Below, piece by piece: positions 33,631 to 41,405 of a stretch of DNA of 64,000 nucleotides. The DNA lies in the NCBI RefSeq assembly GCF_029382255.1, contig NZ_JARLLG010000011.1:62001-126000 (forward strand), in the 5' to 3' direction. The notes beneath the pieces were generated by a model. The model was not told where the DNA came from and did not search any database. It saw only the letters and a list, made by a program, of their open reading frames with translations. Every line of letters starts with the position of its first letter. The first letter of the stretch is position 1. The translations under genes were made by a program, and so were the position numbers. The stretch comes from Isoptericola croceus. GTDB lineage: Bacteria > Actinomycetota > Actinomycetes > Actinomycetales > Cellulomonadaceae.

Positions 33631-34014
33631 TCAGACCTCCACCCGGTAGTTGAGCGCCAGCTCGTCCGCGCTGCGCCCTCGGATGCCCCAGTTCTCGCGC
33701 GGGCTCTCCACGATGACGATCTCGAGATCGTCGGCGTCGAGCCCCAGCGCAGGGGCGACGTCGTCGTACATCGCGCGGACCAGCGCCTTCTTGGCCGCTA
33801 CCGTGCGGCCGGTGAAGCAGAGGATCTCGACCACGAGGTACGCGGGCGAGCGCGGGGCGACGAGGTCGCCGTCGTCCAGCAGCACGAAGCGGTGGAACCG
33901 CTTGTCCTCGGGAAGCTGCCACGACGCCACCACGGCCGCGTGCACGGCGTCGGACACCTCCGTGCGCCGCTCGCCCCACACCGACCTGTTGCCGTAGATC
34001 TTCACCTGCGCCAT
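33631..34014 (-). CDS. Tautomerase family protein with Ala in place of Pro1
   Basis: A 127-aa member of the Tautomerase_2-type group: MAQVKIYGNRSVWGERR, FHRFVLLDDGDL, ILCFTGRTVAAKKALV, ESPRENWGIRG and LNYRVEV. In this superfamily the N-terminal Pro, exposed after Met removal, is the catalytic base; here the second codon is GCG (Ala). The protein may therefore be inactive as a tautomerase or use other chemistry. A TACTGT box is 6 nt before the start. Confidence 0.85.
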   Translation of the reverse strand: MAQVKIYGNRSVWGERRTEVSDAVHAAVVASWQLPEDKRFHRFVLLDDGDLVAPRSPAYLVVEILCFTGRTVAAKKALVRAMYDDVAPALGLDADDLEIVIVESPRENWGIRGRSADELALNYRVEV

Positions 34015-34020
34015 CCCGAC

Positions 34021-34026
34021 ACAGTA
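34021..34026 (-). promoter_or_regulatory. -10 box for the tautomerase gene
   Basis: Minus-strand TACTGT, 6 nt before ATG 34014; leaderless arrangement that also supports this start. Confidence 0.45.
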
Positions 34027-34079
34027 CGGGCGGGCGACCGAGCCGTCAGCAGTCGACCTGGTCGCCGCACTCCGACACG

Positions 34080-34118
34080 AGATATCAACAGTTCGTTGAC
34101 AACGCATCGTTGATGTGG
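34080..34118 (+). promoter_or_regulatory. Promoter region with inverted repeats before the PEP-utilising operon
   Basis: CAACG-CAT-CGTTG (34101-34113) is a perfect inverted repeat and overlaps a TTGACA -35 hexamer (34096-34101); an upstream ATCAAC gives a further half-site. Three CGTTGA-like elements occur within 30 bp. The first gene of the operon encodes a helix-turn-helix protein that could bind here. Confidence 0.4.
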
Positions 34119-34130
34119 TCGGTTGAGTCA

Positions 34131-34517
34131 ATGACCTCAGCGGACCACGACAGCGCCGCCAGCCTCGATCAGGCCCGCGGCACCCTTGACGGCGCCGGCG
34201 CGAGCGCTCTCACGCGTCGCCCCTGGCAAGGTCCGGACCAACCGCCGTCGGACCTGGACCTCGTGCGGTTCGCGACGTGGGCGGCTCGCGACCCTGCGGC
34301 GACAGACCCGTCCGTCGTCGCCGCAGGGCTGGGGCTGCTCTCCTCCGCGCGTGCCGAGCTCGACCAGCTCGAGGCCGGCCTGCTGTTCGCGGCCCGCGGC
34401 TCCGGCATGACCTGGCAAGGGATCGCGTCTGCGCTGGGGCTCGGCTCCGCGCAGGCTGCGCAGCAACGTCTCGACCGCGTGCTGGCCCGGTCCCACCGCG
34501 TCGTGCGTGACCGATGA
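34131..34517 (+). CDS. Small helix-turn-helix protein, first gene of the PEP-utilising operon
   Basis: A 128-aa protein starting MTSADHDSAA. The N-terminal half is disordered-looking; the C-terminal half contains RGSGMTWQGIASALGLGSAQ, an HTH pattern (M-T-W-Q-x-I-A-x-A-L-G) used by actinobacterial DNA-binding proteins. Its stop overlaps the next start as ATGA. Probable regulator or DNA-binding partner of the operon. Confidence 0.65.
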   Translation: MTSADHDSAASLDQARGTLDGAGASALTRRPWQGPDQPPSDLDLVRFATWAARDPAATDPSVVAAGLGLLSSARAELDQLEAGLLFAARGSGMTWQGIASALGLGSAQAAQQRLDRVLARSHRVVRDR

Positions 34518-35584
34518 TCACCTGGCTCGCCGACGCCGACACGTTCTGCGGGGCCAAGGCGCACCACCTCGGACGGCTCCTCCACGCCGGGTTCCACGTG
34601 CCGGACGGGTTCGTCGTCCGTGACCTGCGCGACGGCTGGCAGGACGATCTCGCCCGCGCGCTGGCTCGGCTCGGTGACATCCCGGTCGCCGTCCGGTCCT
34701 CCGCCCGCGGCGAGGACGGAGGCGCGGCCTCCTTCGCCGGGCAGCTGCGCACGACGCTCGGCGCTCGCGGTCCCACCGAGGTGCTCACGGCGATCCAGCA
34801 CACGACGGCGTCGGCCGCGTCGCGCCGCGCCACCGCCTATGCCGCGCGCACCGGGCGCGCGGTCGACCAGCAGGTACCCGTGCTCGTCCAAGCACTGGTA
34901 CGAGCAGACGCCGCGGGGGTGGCGTTCACCCGCCACCCCGTCACCGGCGAGGACCAGGTGGTGATCGAGGCCGTCCAGGGTCTCGGCAACGCACTGGTCG
35001 ACGGGAACCGCACCCCCGCCTCCTGGGTGGTGGACGGAGACACGGTCGCCGCTCGCAGCGTCGACCCCGTGCTGACCGAGCCGCAGGCGCGTGCGCTCGC
35101 CGGGCTCGCACGGCGGGTCGAGGCGGTGCTCGGTGACCCGCAAGACGTGGAGTGGGCGATCGCCGGCGACACCGCCTGGGTGCTGCAGGCACGGCCGATC
35201 ACGACACACCCCGGCGATACAGCCTGGGCCCCTCCCGAGAGCGGCGACCTGCTGGTGGCCGGGACCGCGGCGAGCCCGGGGACCGCGACCGGACCGGCAC
35301 GTGTCGTCCACGGGTTCGACGACTTCGGAACGTTCCGCCCGGGAGAGGTCCTCGTCTGCCGGACCACCTCCCCCGCGTGGACCCCGCTCCTCGCCCGCGC
35401 GGCCGCCGTCGTCACCGAGGTCGGCGGAGCGCTGGCGCACGCAGCGATCGTGGCTCGCGAGTTCGGCATCCCTGCCGTGGTAGCCGCGCCGCGGGCGACG
35501 TCGATGCTCACCGACGGTCGCACGGTGTCCGTGGACGGGTCGCGCGGCACCGTCCACGAGGACCTGACGGCGGTGCTCCCATGA
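34514..35584 (+). CDS. Compact PEP-synthase-like phosphotransferase (ATP-grasp plus His domain)
   Basis: A 356-aa protein. Residues ~1-225 are the ATP-grasp/PEP-pyruvate binding domain (GAKAHHLGRLLHAGFHVPDGF, VRSSARGEDG, GVAFTRHPVTGEDQVVIEAV). Residues ~250-350 are the swivelling phosphohistidine domain (TEVGGALAHAAIVAREFGIP) with the catalytic His. PEP synthase and rifampicin phosphotransferase have a large third domain that binds the acceptor; it is absent here. This leaves a module that could phosphorylate its own His from ATP but has no obvious acceptor site. It is coupled to the genes before and after by ATGA overlaps, so the partner protein may supply the acceptor site. Confidence 0.85.
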   Translation: MITWLADADTFCGAKAHHLGRLLHAGFHVPDGFVVRDLRDGWQDDLARALARLGDIPVAVRSSARGEDGGAASFAGQLRTTLGARGPTEVLTAIQHTTASAASRRATAYAARTGRAVDQQVPVLVQALVRADAAGVAFTRHPVTGEDQVVIEAVQGLGNALVDGNRTPASWVVDGDTVAARSVDPVLTEPQARALAGLARRVEAVLGDPQDVEWAIAGDTAWVLQARPITTHPGDTAWAPPESGDLLVAGTAASPGTATGPARVVHGFDDFGTFRPGEVLVCRTTSPAWTPLLARAAAVVTEVGGALAHAAIVAREFGIPAVVAAPRATSMLTDGRTVSVDGSRGTVHEDLTAVLP

Positions 35585-36180
35585 CTCGCGGCACCCCGAT
35601 CGAGGTCCTCGTGCCGCACGCGGTCCGCCTCCTCGGCTATGCGGACACGGCCTGCGTCGCCGAACGCCTCGGCCTGCCGGAGGCAGAGGTACACGAGAAC
35701 CTGCTCGACGCACAGGCGTCCGGCCGGGTCGGCTGGTCGGAGTTCGACGGCGACGGCGGGTGGTCACCCACGACCAGGGGCGCACGGCACAGTGAGAGTC
35801 TGCTCGCCGCGGAGCTCGACGATGCCGGCGCCCGCACCGCCGTCGAGGAGGTCCACCGGGACTTCCTTCCGCTCAACGACGAGGTCTCCGCGGCCTGCAC
35901 CGCGTGGCAGCTCACCGAGCTCGGGGTCCGCGCCGAACCCGTGACCGCCCTTGCCACGCTCGCCGCCCTCGAAGGACCTGCGGCGGCGTTGGTGGGGCTG
36001 GAGGAACGCCTGGTCGCACACCTCGAGCGGTTCGCCGGGTACCACGGCCGGTTCGCCGAAGCGCTGGAGGCGGCGCGGGACGACACGGCATGGATCACAG
36101 CGGCCGACCGGGACTCGTGCCACCGTGTCTGGTTCGAGCTGCACGAGGACCTCATCGCGACCCTCGGGCTGTCCCGATGA
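35581..36180 (+). CDS. Partner protein of the PEP-utilising operon (HTH-like N-terminus, 199 aa)
   Basis: The N-terminal ~70 residues look like a winged helix (AERLGLPEAEVHENLLDAQA, then a beta hairpin and TTRGARHSE). The C-terminal part is helical, with a His-rich segment and DRDSCHRVWFELHEDLI. I do not recognise a catalytic family. ATG 35581 overlaps the previous stop, so the product is made in step with the phosphotransferase. It may be the regulator or the acceptor-binding subunit. Confidence 0.6.
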   Translation: MTRGTPIEVLVPHAVRLLGYADTACVAERLGLPEAEVHENLLDAQASGRVGWSEFDGDGGWSPTTRGARHSESLLAAELDDAGARTAVEEVHRDFLPLNDEVSAACTAWQLTELGVRAEPVTALATLAALEGPAAALVGLEERLVAHLERFAGYHGRFAEALEAARDDTAWITAADRDSCHRVWFELHEDLIATLGLSR

Positions 36181-36199
36181 CGCCTCGGGCACGACGGGG

Positions 36200-36667
36200 T
36201 CAGTAGTTGATCCGGCCGCCGTGGGCTCGCCAGGCATCGAACGGCGCCTGCGCGGAGCCAACCGGCACCTGCTCGATCGGCACGGGGGCGGGAGCCCGGC
36301 CCGCCAGCACCTCGTGGAAGTCGCGGTCGTCGAACCCGGCGGCGGCGGCGTCGTGGCGGTCGGCCGCGAAGACGACGCGGTCGAGGCGCGCCCACAGGGC
36401 GGTGGCCAGGCACATCGGGCACGGCTCGCACGAGCTGTACAGCACGGCGCCGCGCAGCCAGTAAGCGTCGAGCGTCCGGCAGGCGGCTCGGATCGCCACC
36501 ACCTCGGCGTGCGCGCTCGGGTCGAGGTCCACCGTGACGCGGTTGGTCCCCTCCCCCACGACCTCGCCGTCACGCACCACGATCGCCCCGAACGGGCCGT
36601 CGCCCGCCGGCACGCCGGCCACCGCGAGCTGGACCGCGCGGGTGAGCCACCGCTCGTCGGACGTCAT
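36200..36667 (-). CDS. Nucleoside deaminase (guanine/cytosine deaminase-like)
   Basis: A 155-aa zinc deaminase. The zinc site is seen in AHAEVVAIRA (His and catalytic Glu) and SSCEPCPMCLAT (two Cys). The GPFGAIVV-x-DG start and WARLDRVVFAADRHDAAAAGF match guanine deaminase/tRNA-adenosine deaminase relatives. The C-terminal WRAHGGRINY block suggests the guanine-deaminase-like branch. Start ATG 36667; divergent from yaaA. Confidence 0.88.
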   Translation of the reverse strand: MTSDERWLTRAVQLAVAGVPAGDGPFGAIVVRDGEVVGEGTNRVTVDLDPSAHAEVVAIRAACRTLDAYWLRGAVLYSSCEPCPMCLATALWARLDRVVFAADRHDAAAAGFDDRDFHEVLAGRAPAPVPIEQVPVGSAQAPFDAWRAHGGRINY

Positions 36668-36683
36668 GGTCCCGATGCTCCCA

Positions 36684-36689
36684 TAGGGT
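36684..36689 (+). promoter_or_regulatory. -10 box for yaaA
   Basis: TAGGGT lies 6 nt before GTG 36696, which suggests a leaderless GTG start. Confidence 0.4.
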
Positions 36690-36695
36690 GTCCGG

Positions 36696-37529
36696 GTGCT
36701 GATCTGCCTGCCGCCCTCCGAGGGCAAGACGCCCGCGCCCGACGGCGGCGCCCCGGTCGACCTCACGGCCCTCACCGCGCCGGGGCTCAGCCCACAGCGC
36801 GAGACCGTGCTGGACGCCCTGGCCACGGTGAGCGTACGACCCGACGCCACCGAGATCCTCAAGGTCGGTGCGAGCCTGGCCGACGAGGTCGCCCGCAACA
36901 CGTCGCTGCGCACCGCTCCGGCCGCTCCGGCGACGCAGGTCTACACCGGCGTCCTCTACGCCGCGGCGGGCCTGGGCGACCTGACCGGCCCGCCGGCAGC
37001 CCTCGCCGCGGACTCGGTCCGCATCTTCTCGGGTCTGTGGGGCGCGGTGGCGCCGACGGACCGCATCCCGGCCTACCGCCTGTCAATGGGCGTCGACCTG
37101 CCGGGGATCGGCAGGCTCGCCACGGCGTGGCGCGCGCACCTCGCGGACGCGCTGGCCGAGCGCGCGTCGGGTGACGTCGTCGTCGACTGCCGTTCGGCCG
37201 CCTACCTGGCCGCGTGGAAGCCCCCGACAGAGGGCGAGCGCGCCGCCGAGTGGGTCACCGTCCGGGTCGTGCGCGACACCGACGGCAGGCGCGCGGTGGT
37301 CTCGCACAACGCCAAGCACACCCGCGGGGTGCTCACCGGCCACCTGCTGCGCCGCGCGGGAGACCCTCCGTCGTCGGCAGACGAGCTGCTCGCCGCCGCC
37401 CGCGAGCTCGACGGCGAGATCATCGGCACCGAGGTCGGCACCGGGCTGAGCTACCGCATGATCGAGGCGACACTCAGCGCTCCCGCGTCGCGTCGCGGCG
37501 CACGCACCCTCGAGCTCGTCATCGCCTGA
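36696..37529 (+). CDS. yaaA: Peroxide stress protein YaaA (DUF328)
   Basis: A 277-aa YaaA-family protein. Typical blocks are LICLPPSEGKTP at the N-terminus, VYTGVLYAAAGL, IFSGLWGAVAPTDRIPAYRLSMG, DCRSAAYLAAW and VVSHNAKHTRGVLTGHLL. YaaA in other bacteria lowers free iron and limits oxidative DNA damage. It starts at GTG 36696. It converges on the phosphatase gene with a 19-bp gap. Confidence 0.9.
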   Translation: MLICLPPSEGKTPAPDGGAPVDLTALTAPGLSPQRETVLDALATVSVRPDATEILKVGASLADEVARNTSLRTAPAAPATQVYTGVLYAAAGLGDLTGPPAALAADSVRIFSGLWGAVAPTDRIPAYRLSMGVDLPGIGRLATAWRAHLADALAERASGDVVVDCRSAAYLAAWKPPTEGERAAEWVTVRVVRDTDGRRAVVSHNAKHTRGVLTGHLLRRAGDPPSSADELLAAARELDGEIIGTEVGTGLSYRMIEATLSAPASRRGARTLELVIA

Positions 37530-37548
37530 GCTCCCGGTACCGCCGCGG

Positions 37549-38232
37549 TCACTCCGCCGCGGGGAAGCCGACGGCGGTGACCTCGCGGGCGCCGTCGGGC
37601 CAGATGCGCAGCACGGACAGCGAGCACGGCGGGATGCGTACGCGGGCCCAGGAGCTCGGCGGGGCGTCCAGCGCCAGGCCCACCAGGGTTCGCACCACCG
37701 CGGCGTGCGCGACGACCACGGACGTGCTCCCCTCGCCCTGCGCGGCGACGTCGTCCAGGGCGGGCTGCACCCGGGTGGCCAGGTCCGCGTACGACTCGCC
37801 ACCGGGAGGCGCGAAGGTACCCTCCGTCACCCAGCGCAGGAGCCCGCCCGGCCAGCGTTCCTGCACCTGCTCGGGGACCAGGCCCTCCCACGCGCCGAAC
37901 CGGATCTCGGCGAGCCGGTCGTCGGTGCCGACACGGGCACCGAGCCGCCGCCCGACGGCTGCCGCGGTCTCCTGGGCGCGCACCATGGGCGAGGCGAGCA
38001 CCGCACCGGGGCGGGCGACGTCGGGCCAGAGGTCCTTGCCGACCCGGAAGACGGCGTCCGCCGCCTGCGCCGCCTGCCGCTGTCCCGCCGTCGTCAGGGA
38101 CGGCCCGGGCACGTCACCACCGGAGAGGGCGCCGATCTCGGTCAGCGCCGTCACCCCGTGGCGCACCAGCACCACGGTGGTCGGCACCGCGCCGTCGTAC
38201 CGGGCGAGCGCGCCGGGAGCCGGGCGCGACAT
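37549..38232 (-). CDS. Histidine phosphatase family protein
   Basis: A 227-aa phosphoglycerate-mutase-like protein. The catalytic LVRHGVTALTE is near the N-terminus, ASPMVRAQETAAAVG and RFGAWEGL follow, and VVVAHAAVVRTLVGLAL holds the second His. Substrate unknown. The start overlaps the stop of the zinc-ribbon gene as TGATG, and the two form an operon. In related actinobacteria this pair often sits next to the Nif3-like gene, as here. Confidence 0.88.
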   Translation of the reverse strand: MSRPAPGALARYDGAVPTTVVLVRHGVTALTEIGALSGGDVPGPSLTTAGQRQAAQAADAVFRVGKDLWPDVARPGAVLASPMVRAQETAAAVGRRLGARVGTDDRLAEIRFGAWEGLVPEQVQERWPGGLLRWVTEGTFAPPGGESYADLATRVQPALDDVAAQGEGSTSVVVAHAAVVRTLVGLALDAPPSSWARVRIPPCSLSVLRIWPDGAREVTAVGFPAAE

Positions 38233-38969
38233 CAGGCCGTGGTGACCCGCACGAGGATCCGGCCGCACTCCTCGCACCGGACGACCTGCTCGGGCGGGGC
38301 GTTCTTCGCGGCGGCCAGGTCGCCCGGGTTCAGCTCGAGGCGGCAGCCCTCGCAGCGGTTGCCGTTCAGCGCGGCCGCGCCCAGCCCGCCGAGCTGCGAG
38401 CGCAGCCGGTCGTAGAGGGTCACGAGGCCGGCGTCGAGGCCCTCGGCGACGGACGCGCGCTCGGCGGTCACGGCCCGTGCCGCGCCGTCGATCTCGGCGA
38501 AGGCCGCGTCGCGCTCAGCGGCGGCCTTGTCGTGGGCGGAGACGAGGTCGCCGTGGGCGGCCTCGACCTTGGCCAGGGCCTCCTGGTGCGCCTCGAGCCG
38601 TTCCATGAGCTCGAGCTCGGCGTCCTCGAGGACGTTCTGGCGACGGGCCAGCGACTCGAGCTCGCTCATGACGGCCGTCGCGTCCTTCGCGTTGAGCGCG
38701 CCCGCGTCGAGGCGCTGCTGGTCGCGGGTCACCCGGTTGCGGACCTGCTCGACGTCGCCCTCGGCCTTGGTGACCTCGCGCTCGAGGTCCGCGACGGCGG
38801 TGCGGGAGTCGACCAGCGAGCCGTGCAGGTCGCGCATGCGCCCGTCCAGCTCGGCGATCGTGGCGAGGGTGGGGTGGTTGCGGCGCTGGTGCGCGAGCTG
38901 CTGGAGCTTGGTGTCGAGGGCCTGGACCTCGAGCAGGCGACGCTGGTCCTCGACGGGTGCGGTAGCCAT
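38232..38969 (-). CDS. C4-type zinc ribbon protein with long coiled coil
   Basis: A 245-aa protein: residues ~10-175 are a coiled coil of CT398 type (ALDTKLQQLAHQR at the start), and the C-terminus has a zinc ribbon (CEGCRLEL and CEECGRIL). Actinobacterial relatives are conserved but their function is unknown; nucleic-acid binding has been suggested. It lies between the Nif3-like gene (36 bp upstream) and the phosphatase, all on the minus strand. Confidence 0.88.
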   Translation of the reverse strand: MATAPVEDQRRLLEVQALDTKLQQLAHQRRNHPTLATIAELDGRMRDLHGSLVDSRTAVADLEREVTKAEGDVEQVRNRVTRDQQRLDAGALNAKDATAVMSELESLARRQNVLEDAELELMERLEAHQEALAKVEAAHGDLVSAHDKAAAERDAAFAEIDGAARAVTAERASVAEGLDAGLVTLYDRLRSQLGGLGAAALNGNRCEGCRLELNPGDLAAAKNAPPEQVVRCEECGRILVRVTTA

Positions 38970-39004
38970 GGATGGGTCCTCTCGTGCAACTCTTCAGATG
39001 ACGG

Positions 39005-39871
39005 TCAGCGACCCGTGCTCGCGACCCGGGTCGTCCACGGGTCCGTCACCAAGGTGCTCACTCTGGTGGTCACCGTACCGTCTCCCAGACGGTCGCCGAG
39101 ATCGGCGGCGGCATAGGCCAGCCAGGGCCACTCGGAGGCGAAGTGGGCGACGTCCACGAGGAACGGGCGCCCCGCGCCGCCTGGTGTGTCGCGCCCGGAC
39201 TCGAAGGCGGCGCGTTCACGCAGCTCGGACGCCGGGTGATGGCGCAGGTCGGCCGTGACGTAGACGTCGACGGCGGCCGCGCGCACCGCGTCGAACAGCG
39301 AGTCGCCGGAGCCACCGACGACGGCAGCGGTGGTCACCTCCGTGTCGAGGTCGCCGGCCACGCGCACCCCCTGGGCAGTGGCGGGCAGCACGTCGGCGAC
39401 CCGGCGGGCGAACTCGCCCAGCGTCGTCGGCCGGTCGAGCGGCCCGACGCGACCGATGCCACGCTCGGCGTCGTCGACGCGGGCCACGAGCGGGCGGCGG
39501 TCGGTGATCCCGACCAGGTCCGCGAGGGCGTCGGCGACCCCGCGCGGCGCGGAGTCGGCGTTGGTGTGCGCCACGTGCAGACCGCACCCCGCAGCGAGCA
39601 GGCGGTGCACCACGGCACCCTTGAAGGTCGTGGCGGCCACGGACGTGACGGGCTTGAGGAACAACGGGTGGTGCGTCACCAGCAGGTCGGCACCCCACTC
39701 GACCGCCTCGTCCACCACGGCGTCCACGGGGTCGACGGCGAACAGCACCTTGCGTACCGGTCGGTGCGGGTCGCCGGCCACCAGCCCGACGGCGTCCCAC
39801 CCCTCCGCCGTCGACGGCGGGTAGAGGTCCTCCAGGACGGTGACGACGTCGGCCAGCGTGGGTGCGTTCAT
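39005..39871 (-). CDS. Nif3-like dinuclear metal center protein
   Basis: A 288-aa member of the NIF3/DUF34 family, which forms hexamers with a two-metal site. Blocks: AEGWDAVGLVAGDP, LLVTHHPLFLKPV (metal His pair), LHVAHTNADSAPRGVADAL, VVGGSGDSLFDAV, VYVTADLRHHPA and LVDVAHFASEWPW. Biochemical role not established. The start ATG 39871 is 7 nt after a TATCGT -10. First gene of the run Nif3-zinc ribbon-phosphatase. Confidence 0.92.
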   Translation of the reverse strand: MNAPTLADVVTVLEDLYPPSTAEGWDAVGLVAGDPHRPVRKVLFAVDPVDAVVDEAVEWGADLLVTHHPLFLKPVTSVAATTFKGAVVHRLLAAGCGLHVAHTNADSAPRGVADALADLVGITDRRPLVARVDDAERGIGRVGPLDRPTTLGEFARRVADVLPATAQGVRVAGDLDTEVTTAAVVGGSGDSLFDAVRAAAVDVYVTADLRHHPASELRERAAFESGRDTPGGAGRPFLVDVAHFASEWPWLAYAAADLGDRLGDGTVTTRVSTLVTDPWTTRVASTGR

Positions 39872-39878
39872 GCGCCCG

Positions 39879-39884
39879 ACGATA
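39879..39884 (-). promoter_or_regulatory. -10 box for the Nif3-like operon
   Basis: Minus-strand TATCGT, 7 nt before ATG 39871; leaderless arrangement. Confidence 0.45.
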
Positions 39885-39914
39885 CCGACGCGCGCGCGAC
39901 CGACGGACGACGCG

Positions 39915-41330
39915 CTACATGTCCTCGAGCTCCTTGTTCCGGGTCTCCGGGACGAACCTGAGCACGAAGAACAGCGAGGCGAGTGCCGCCAGCGTGTAGA
40001 AGCCGTACGCGAACCAGAGCCCGACGTCGGCCATGGTCGGGAAGGAGCTGGAGATCGCGAAGTTGGCCAGCCACTGCGCGGCGGCGGCGATGCCGAGCGC
40101 CGTGCCGCGGATCTTGTTGTTGAACATCTCACCCAGCAGCACCCAGACGGCCGGGCCCCACGACATCCCGAAGAAGACGACGAAGAGGTTGGCGGCGACC
40201 AGGGCGATCGGCCCGGCCGCCCCCTGGAGCACGGGCTCGAGCTCGCCCTCGGCGTTGGCCACGAGAGGCGCCTGGCTGAAGACCACCGTCATGACGCCCA
40301 GCGCGACGAACATGCCCGCCGACCCGATCGTGAGCAGCCGTCGTCGGCCGATCTTGTCGATGAGCAGGATGGCCACGACGGTCACCACGATGTTCGTGAT
40401 CGACGTGATGACGGTCTGCTGCAGCGCGTCCTCCTCGGAGAACCCGACCGCCTGCCAGAGCGTCGAGGAGTAGTAGAAGATGACGTTGATCCCGACGAAC
40501 TGCTGGAAGACGCTCAGCGCGATACCGATCCAGACGATCGGTAGCAGTCCCCCGGTCGGCTTCAGCAGGTCCCGCAGGGACGTCGCCCGGTCGCGGATGA
40601 TCGTCCGGCGGATCTCGGCGATGCGGGTCTCGACGCCTTCGGTCAGGACGCTGCTCAGCACCGTGCGCGCCTCCTCCTCACGACCCTGGTGGACGAGGAA
40701 GCGTGGTGATTCCGGGATCGTCAGTGCCAGCGCACCGTAGACGACGGCGGGCACCACCTCGGCGAAGAACATCCACCGCCACGCGGCCAGGCCGAACCAC
40801 AGCTCGTTGGAGGCGCCGCCGGCCGCCGCGGCGATCGCGTAGTCGGACAGCAGGGCCACGAAGATGCCAGTGACGATCGCCAGCTGCTGCAGGGAGCCGA
40901 GCCGGCCACGGACATGCGCGGGCGAGATCTCGGCGATGTAGGCCGGGGCGATGACCGACGCGGCCCCGACACCGAGGCCGCCGATGACGCGCCAGGCGAT
41001 CATGTCGCCCGGACCGATCGCGAAGGTCGACCCGATCGCGGAGAGCGTGAACAACCCCGACGCGATGACCATGACCCGGACCCGGCCGATGCGATCGGCG
41101 AGCCGGCCGGCGAAGTAGGCGCCGGCCATGCAGCCCAGCAGCGCCGAGGAGACGACGAACCCGGTGATGCCGGGCCCCATGCCGAACTCGGCCTGCATGG
41201 GGGTCACCGCACCGTTGATCACCGCCGTGTCGAATCCGAAGAGAAATCCGCCGAGCGCGGCGGCGACCGCTAGCTGGATCACCCTCGCCGCGTGAAACCC
41301 CTGCTCGTGGGTGTGGACCGTTCCGGACAT
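39915..41330 (-). CDS. MFS sugar porter
   Basis: A 471-aa twelve-helix sugar/proton symporter. It shows the sugar-porter signatures GFLFGFDTAVINGA (helix 1), GRLADRIGRVRVM, RVIGGLGVGAASVIAPAYIAEISPAHVRGRLGS, PESPRFLVHQGREEEA and FVPETRNKELEDM. Close in pattern to XylE/GalP-type transporters. It stands alone; substrate probably a hexose or pentose. Confidence 0.93.
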   Translation of the reverse strand: MSGTVHTHEQGFHAARVIQLAVAAALGGFLFGFDTAVINGAVTPMQAEFGMGPGITGFVVSSALLGCMAGAYFAGRLADRIGRVRVMVIASGLFTLSAIGSTFAIGPGDMIAWRVIGGLGVGAASVIAPAYIAEISPAHVRGRLGSLQQLAIVTGIFVALLSDYAIAAAAGGASNELWFGLAAWRWMFFAEVVPAVVYGALALTIPESPRFLVHQGREEEARTVLSSVLTEGVETRIAEIRRTIIRDRATSLRDLLKPTGGLLPIVWIGIALSVFQQFVGINVIFYYSSTLWQAVGFSEEDALQQTVITSITNIVVTVVAILLIDKIGRRRLLTIGSAGMFVALGVMTVVFSQAPLVANAEGELEPVLQGAAGPIALVAANLFVVFFGMSWGPAVWVLLGEMFNNKIRGTALGIAAAAQWLANFAISSSFPTMADVGLWFAYGFYTLAALASLFFVLRFVPETRNKELEDM

Positions 41331-41405
41331 GACGTGCCCCTCCTGCCGCCGTCGCCAAGGTTTCGTCAGACTAGGCCTGTGGCCCGGACCGCGCCATCGG
41401 TGCTC

